From assembly GCF_014633365.1 (NCBI RefSeq), contig NC_068349.1:34920753-34984752 (forward strand): a stretch of DNA of 64,000 nt, given 5' to 3'. This DNA is from Diospyros lotus. Taxonomy: Eukaryota; Streptophyta; Magnoliopsida; Ericales; Ebenaceae. Under the pieces are notes generated by a model, which searched no databases, had not been told where the DNA came from, and saw only the letters and a program-made list of their open reading frames with translations. Below are positions 62,096-64,000 of the stretch, in pieces; positions within the stretch are counted from its first letter, which is position 1; every line of letters begins with the position of its first letter. Made by a program: the position numbers and the translations under genes.

Positions 62096-63600
62096 TTTTG
62101 GCAGGGAAGGTAGAAAAATTGATAAGCCAAGGAGCTCATGGATGCATAGCCTATGCTCATTTGGAAGAGAAAGAAGTATCGATGCTCAAGGAGGTGCGGA
62201 TAGTACGAGAGTATGAGGATATGTTTCCAAAAGATCTACCAGGACTACCACCACCTTGAGAGATCGAGTTCTCAGTTGAACTAGTGCCAGGAATCAAACC
62301 GATATCAATTCCTCCATATCTAATGGCTCCGGAAGAAATGAGGGAACTAAGGAGTCAGCTGCAGGAATTGACCGATAAAGGATTCATTAGGCCAAGCACG
62401 TCGCCATGGGGTGCGCCAGTGCTATTTGTAAAAAAGAAAGATGGAAGTTTGAGGATGTGTATTGACTACCGTCAGTTGAATAAAGCTACGATAAAGAATA
62501 AGTATCCACTTCCGAGGATCGATGAGTTGTTCGATCAATTACAGGGAGCAAAGATATTTTCAAAGATTGACTTAAGGTCTGGATACTACCAATTGAGGAT
62601 CAAGCCTGAAGATATTTCAAAAATAGTTTTTCGGTCAAGGTATGGCCATTTTGAGTATTTCACGATGCCATTTGGGTTAACGAATGCTCTAGCGGCGTTT
62701 ATGGATCTCATAAACAGGGTGTTCAGACCCTATTTAAATTAGTTTGTAATAGTGTTTATAGACAATATATTGATATATTCCTCAAATGAGAGCGATCATG
62801 AAGAACACTTAAGAGTGGTGCTAGGAACTCTCAAGAAACACCAGTTGTATGCCAAGTTCTCAAAATGCGAGTTCTGGCTACCCCAAGTCGCGTTTCTTGG
62901 ACACGTAATCTCTGCCGAAGGAATCTCGGTAGATCCAGCAAAAATTGAGGCTGTTCAGGGATGGAAGTAGCCAACGAACGTGACTGAAGTAAGAAGTTTT
63001 TTAGGATTGACAGGTTACTATCGAAGATTCGTGGAGGGATTTTCAAAGATAGCTACATACATAACAAAGCTCATTCGAAAGGATGTTAAGTTCGAATGAA
63101 CTGCTAAGTGTGAGGAAAGTTTCCAAGAACTTGAAGACAGATTAACCTTAGCACCTGTTCTAGCAATTCCAGGTGGGCCAGGAGGATTTGTTGTGTATAC
63201 GGATGCCTCTAAGATAGGTCTAGGTTGCGTGTTGATGCAACACGACCAAGTGATCACATATGGATTGCGATAACTAAAGAGGCACGAAATAAACTACCCG
63301 ACGCATGATCTGGAATTTGCGGCCGTGATATATGCTCTGAAGCTATGGAGACATTACTTGTGTGGTGAAACCTTTGAGGTGTTCACAGACCACAAGAGCC
63401 TGAAGTACGCGTTCTTGCAAAATGAGTTGAACCTTAGGCAGCGACAGTGGATGGAGTTTCTGAAGGACTACGACTGTACCATACGATATCACTCAGGGCG
63501 TGCCAATGTGGTGGTTGATGCACTGAGTAGGAATGTGCCTATCTCTATGGCCGGAATGATGGCTTGTGAGTGGAAAATGTTAGAGGCTTTTAGCCATTAA
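62008..63600 (+). pseudogene. Gypsy element reverse transcriptase and RNase H
   Basis: RT motifs in order: [52 protein letters not shown] and MPFGLTNA. The catalytic box reads FIDNILIYS, Asn replacing the second Asp. RNase H follows with YTDASKIGLGCVLMQ and [13 protein letters not shown]. Stops lie near 62257, 62740, 62968, 63097 and 63271, and a frame change occurs near 63600. The sequence is of chromovirus (Del/Tekay-like) type. Confidence 0.93.
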
Positions 63601-63602
63601 CG

Positions 63603-64000
63603 ATGAGTGTAGTGCCCAAGGAATCGTCTATCCTTATCGCTAGCATGATAGTTCAGCTGGATTTGGTGAACGAAATACGAGAGGCATATGTGGATGATAA
63701 ACGGATGTGTCTATGGGTGGACGAGCATGGCCAGCCTAAGAGATCTGATTTTGAAATGCATGATGGCATACTGAGGTTTCGGGGAAGGATTTACGTGCCA
63801 AACTTGAAAGACTTAAGGCAAAGAGTTTCAAATGAAGCCCACATAACTCATTACACAGTACACCTAGGGGCCACGAAGATGTATAGAGATCTCCAAGAGC
63901 TCTATTGGTGGTCGGGAATGAAAATAAGTGTAGCAAGGAAGGTGGCGTAGTGCGATACGTGCCAGAGGGTAAAGATCGAGCACCAGAGACCAGCTGGACC
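63603..64000 (+). pseudogene. Gypsy element integrase N-terminal part (runs off window)
   Basis: This continues pol in a third frame. HITHYTVHLGATKMYRDLQ and CDTCQRVK form the HHCC zinc-binding domain, with a stop (TAG at about 63948) just before the CxxC. The catalytic core and any chromodomain lie beyond 64000. Confidence 0.85.

Overview
The window is plant nuclear DNA, most likely from a woody eudicot with a repeat-rich genome. Evidence: spliced genes with GT-AG introns, an R2R3-MYB gene recognisable as DUO1, TGGGCY promoter motifs, and stacked plant Ty3/gypsy and Ty1/copia elements with tRNA-Met-type primer sites. I cannot name the species. No bacterial operon, CRISPR array, tRNA or rRNA gene was seen.

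Genic part (1-11977). A possible unidentified minus-strand gene starts near 1.3 kb and runs off the left edge. DUO1 (2797-5154, +, three exons, 352 aa) carries a miR159-type target site in its first exon and two AACCGCC sites in its promoter. After a palindrome-rich stretch (5.8-6.2 kb) and a partial duplication, a four-exon histidine-phosphatase gene (11635-7727, -, 271 aa) lies convergent to DUO1. As I remember it, phosphoglycerate-mutase-like genes also neighbour DUO1 in Arabidopsis, so this looks like conserved microsynteny.

Repeat part 1 (11978-27950). It holds a 2.7-kb solo LTR with a perfect TAAGT duplication (11983-14707), then a pair of Ty3/gypsy LTRs in inverted orientation (15244-20155) flanked by CCAAT/CCATT. 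Next comes an array of about 12 tandem units of 384-460 bp (20843-25800), each with palindromic GGGCTTTGTGG modules, and then AT-rich DNA with a 31-bp G-run.

Repeat part 2 (28597-44026). Four insertions are nested. A plus-strand LTR is split by a complete but apparently non-autonomous minus-strand LTR element (29237-42672). Its 3' LTR carries a 3.1-kb solo LTR (31201-34327, TSD TGGTG), which carries a 997-bp hAT-like element (32450-33446, 8-bp TSD CTCGCGGG). The minus-strand element also contains an LBD (LOB-domain) pseudogene in antisense orientation.

Right part (44027-64000). There is a short 5' fragment of a neuroguidin-like (Sas10/C1D) gene, a 240-bp triplication that crosses an LTR edge, and a hAT/BED transposase pseudogene. 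A second four-level nest follows: copia element 1 (49.0 kb on) is interrupted by copia element 2 (51217 on), that by a chromovirus-like Ty3/gypsy element (55013 on), and its 5' LTR by a SIRE-like solo LTR (55986-58155). The gypsy element has an extra acidic ORF before gag. Its gag-pol stops can nearly all be explained by C-to-T or G-to-A transitions, the expected decay of methylated DNA.

Only DUO1 and the histidine phosphatase look like intact genes. Most of the rest is transposon sequence of several ages.
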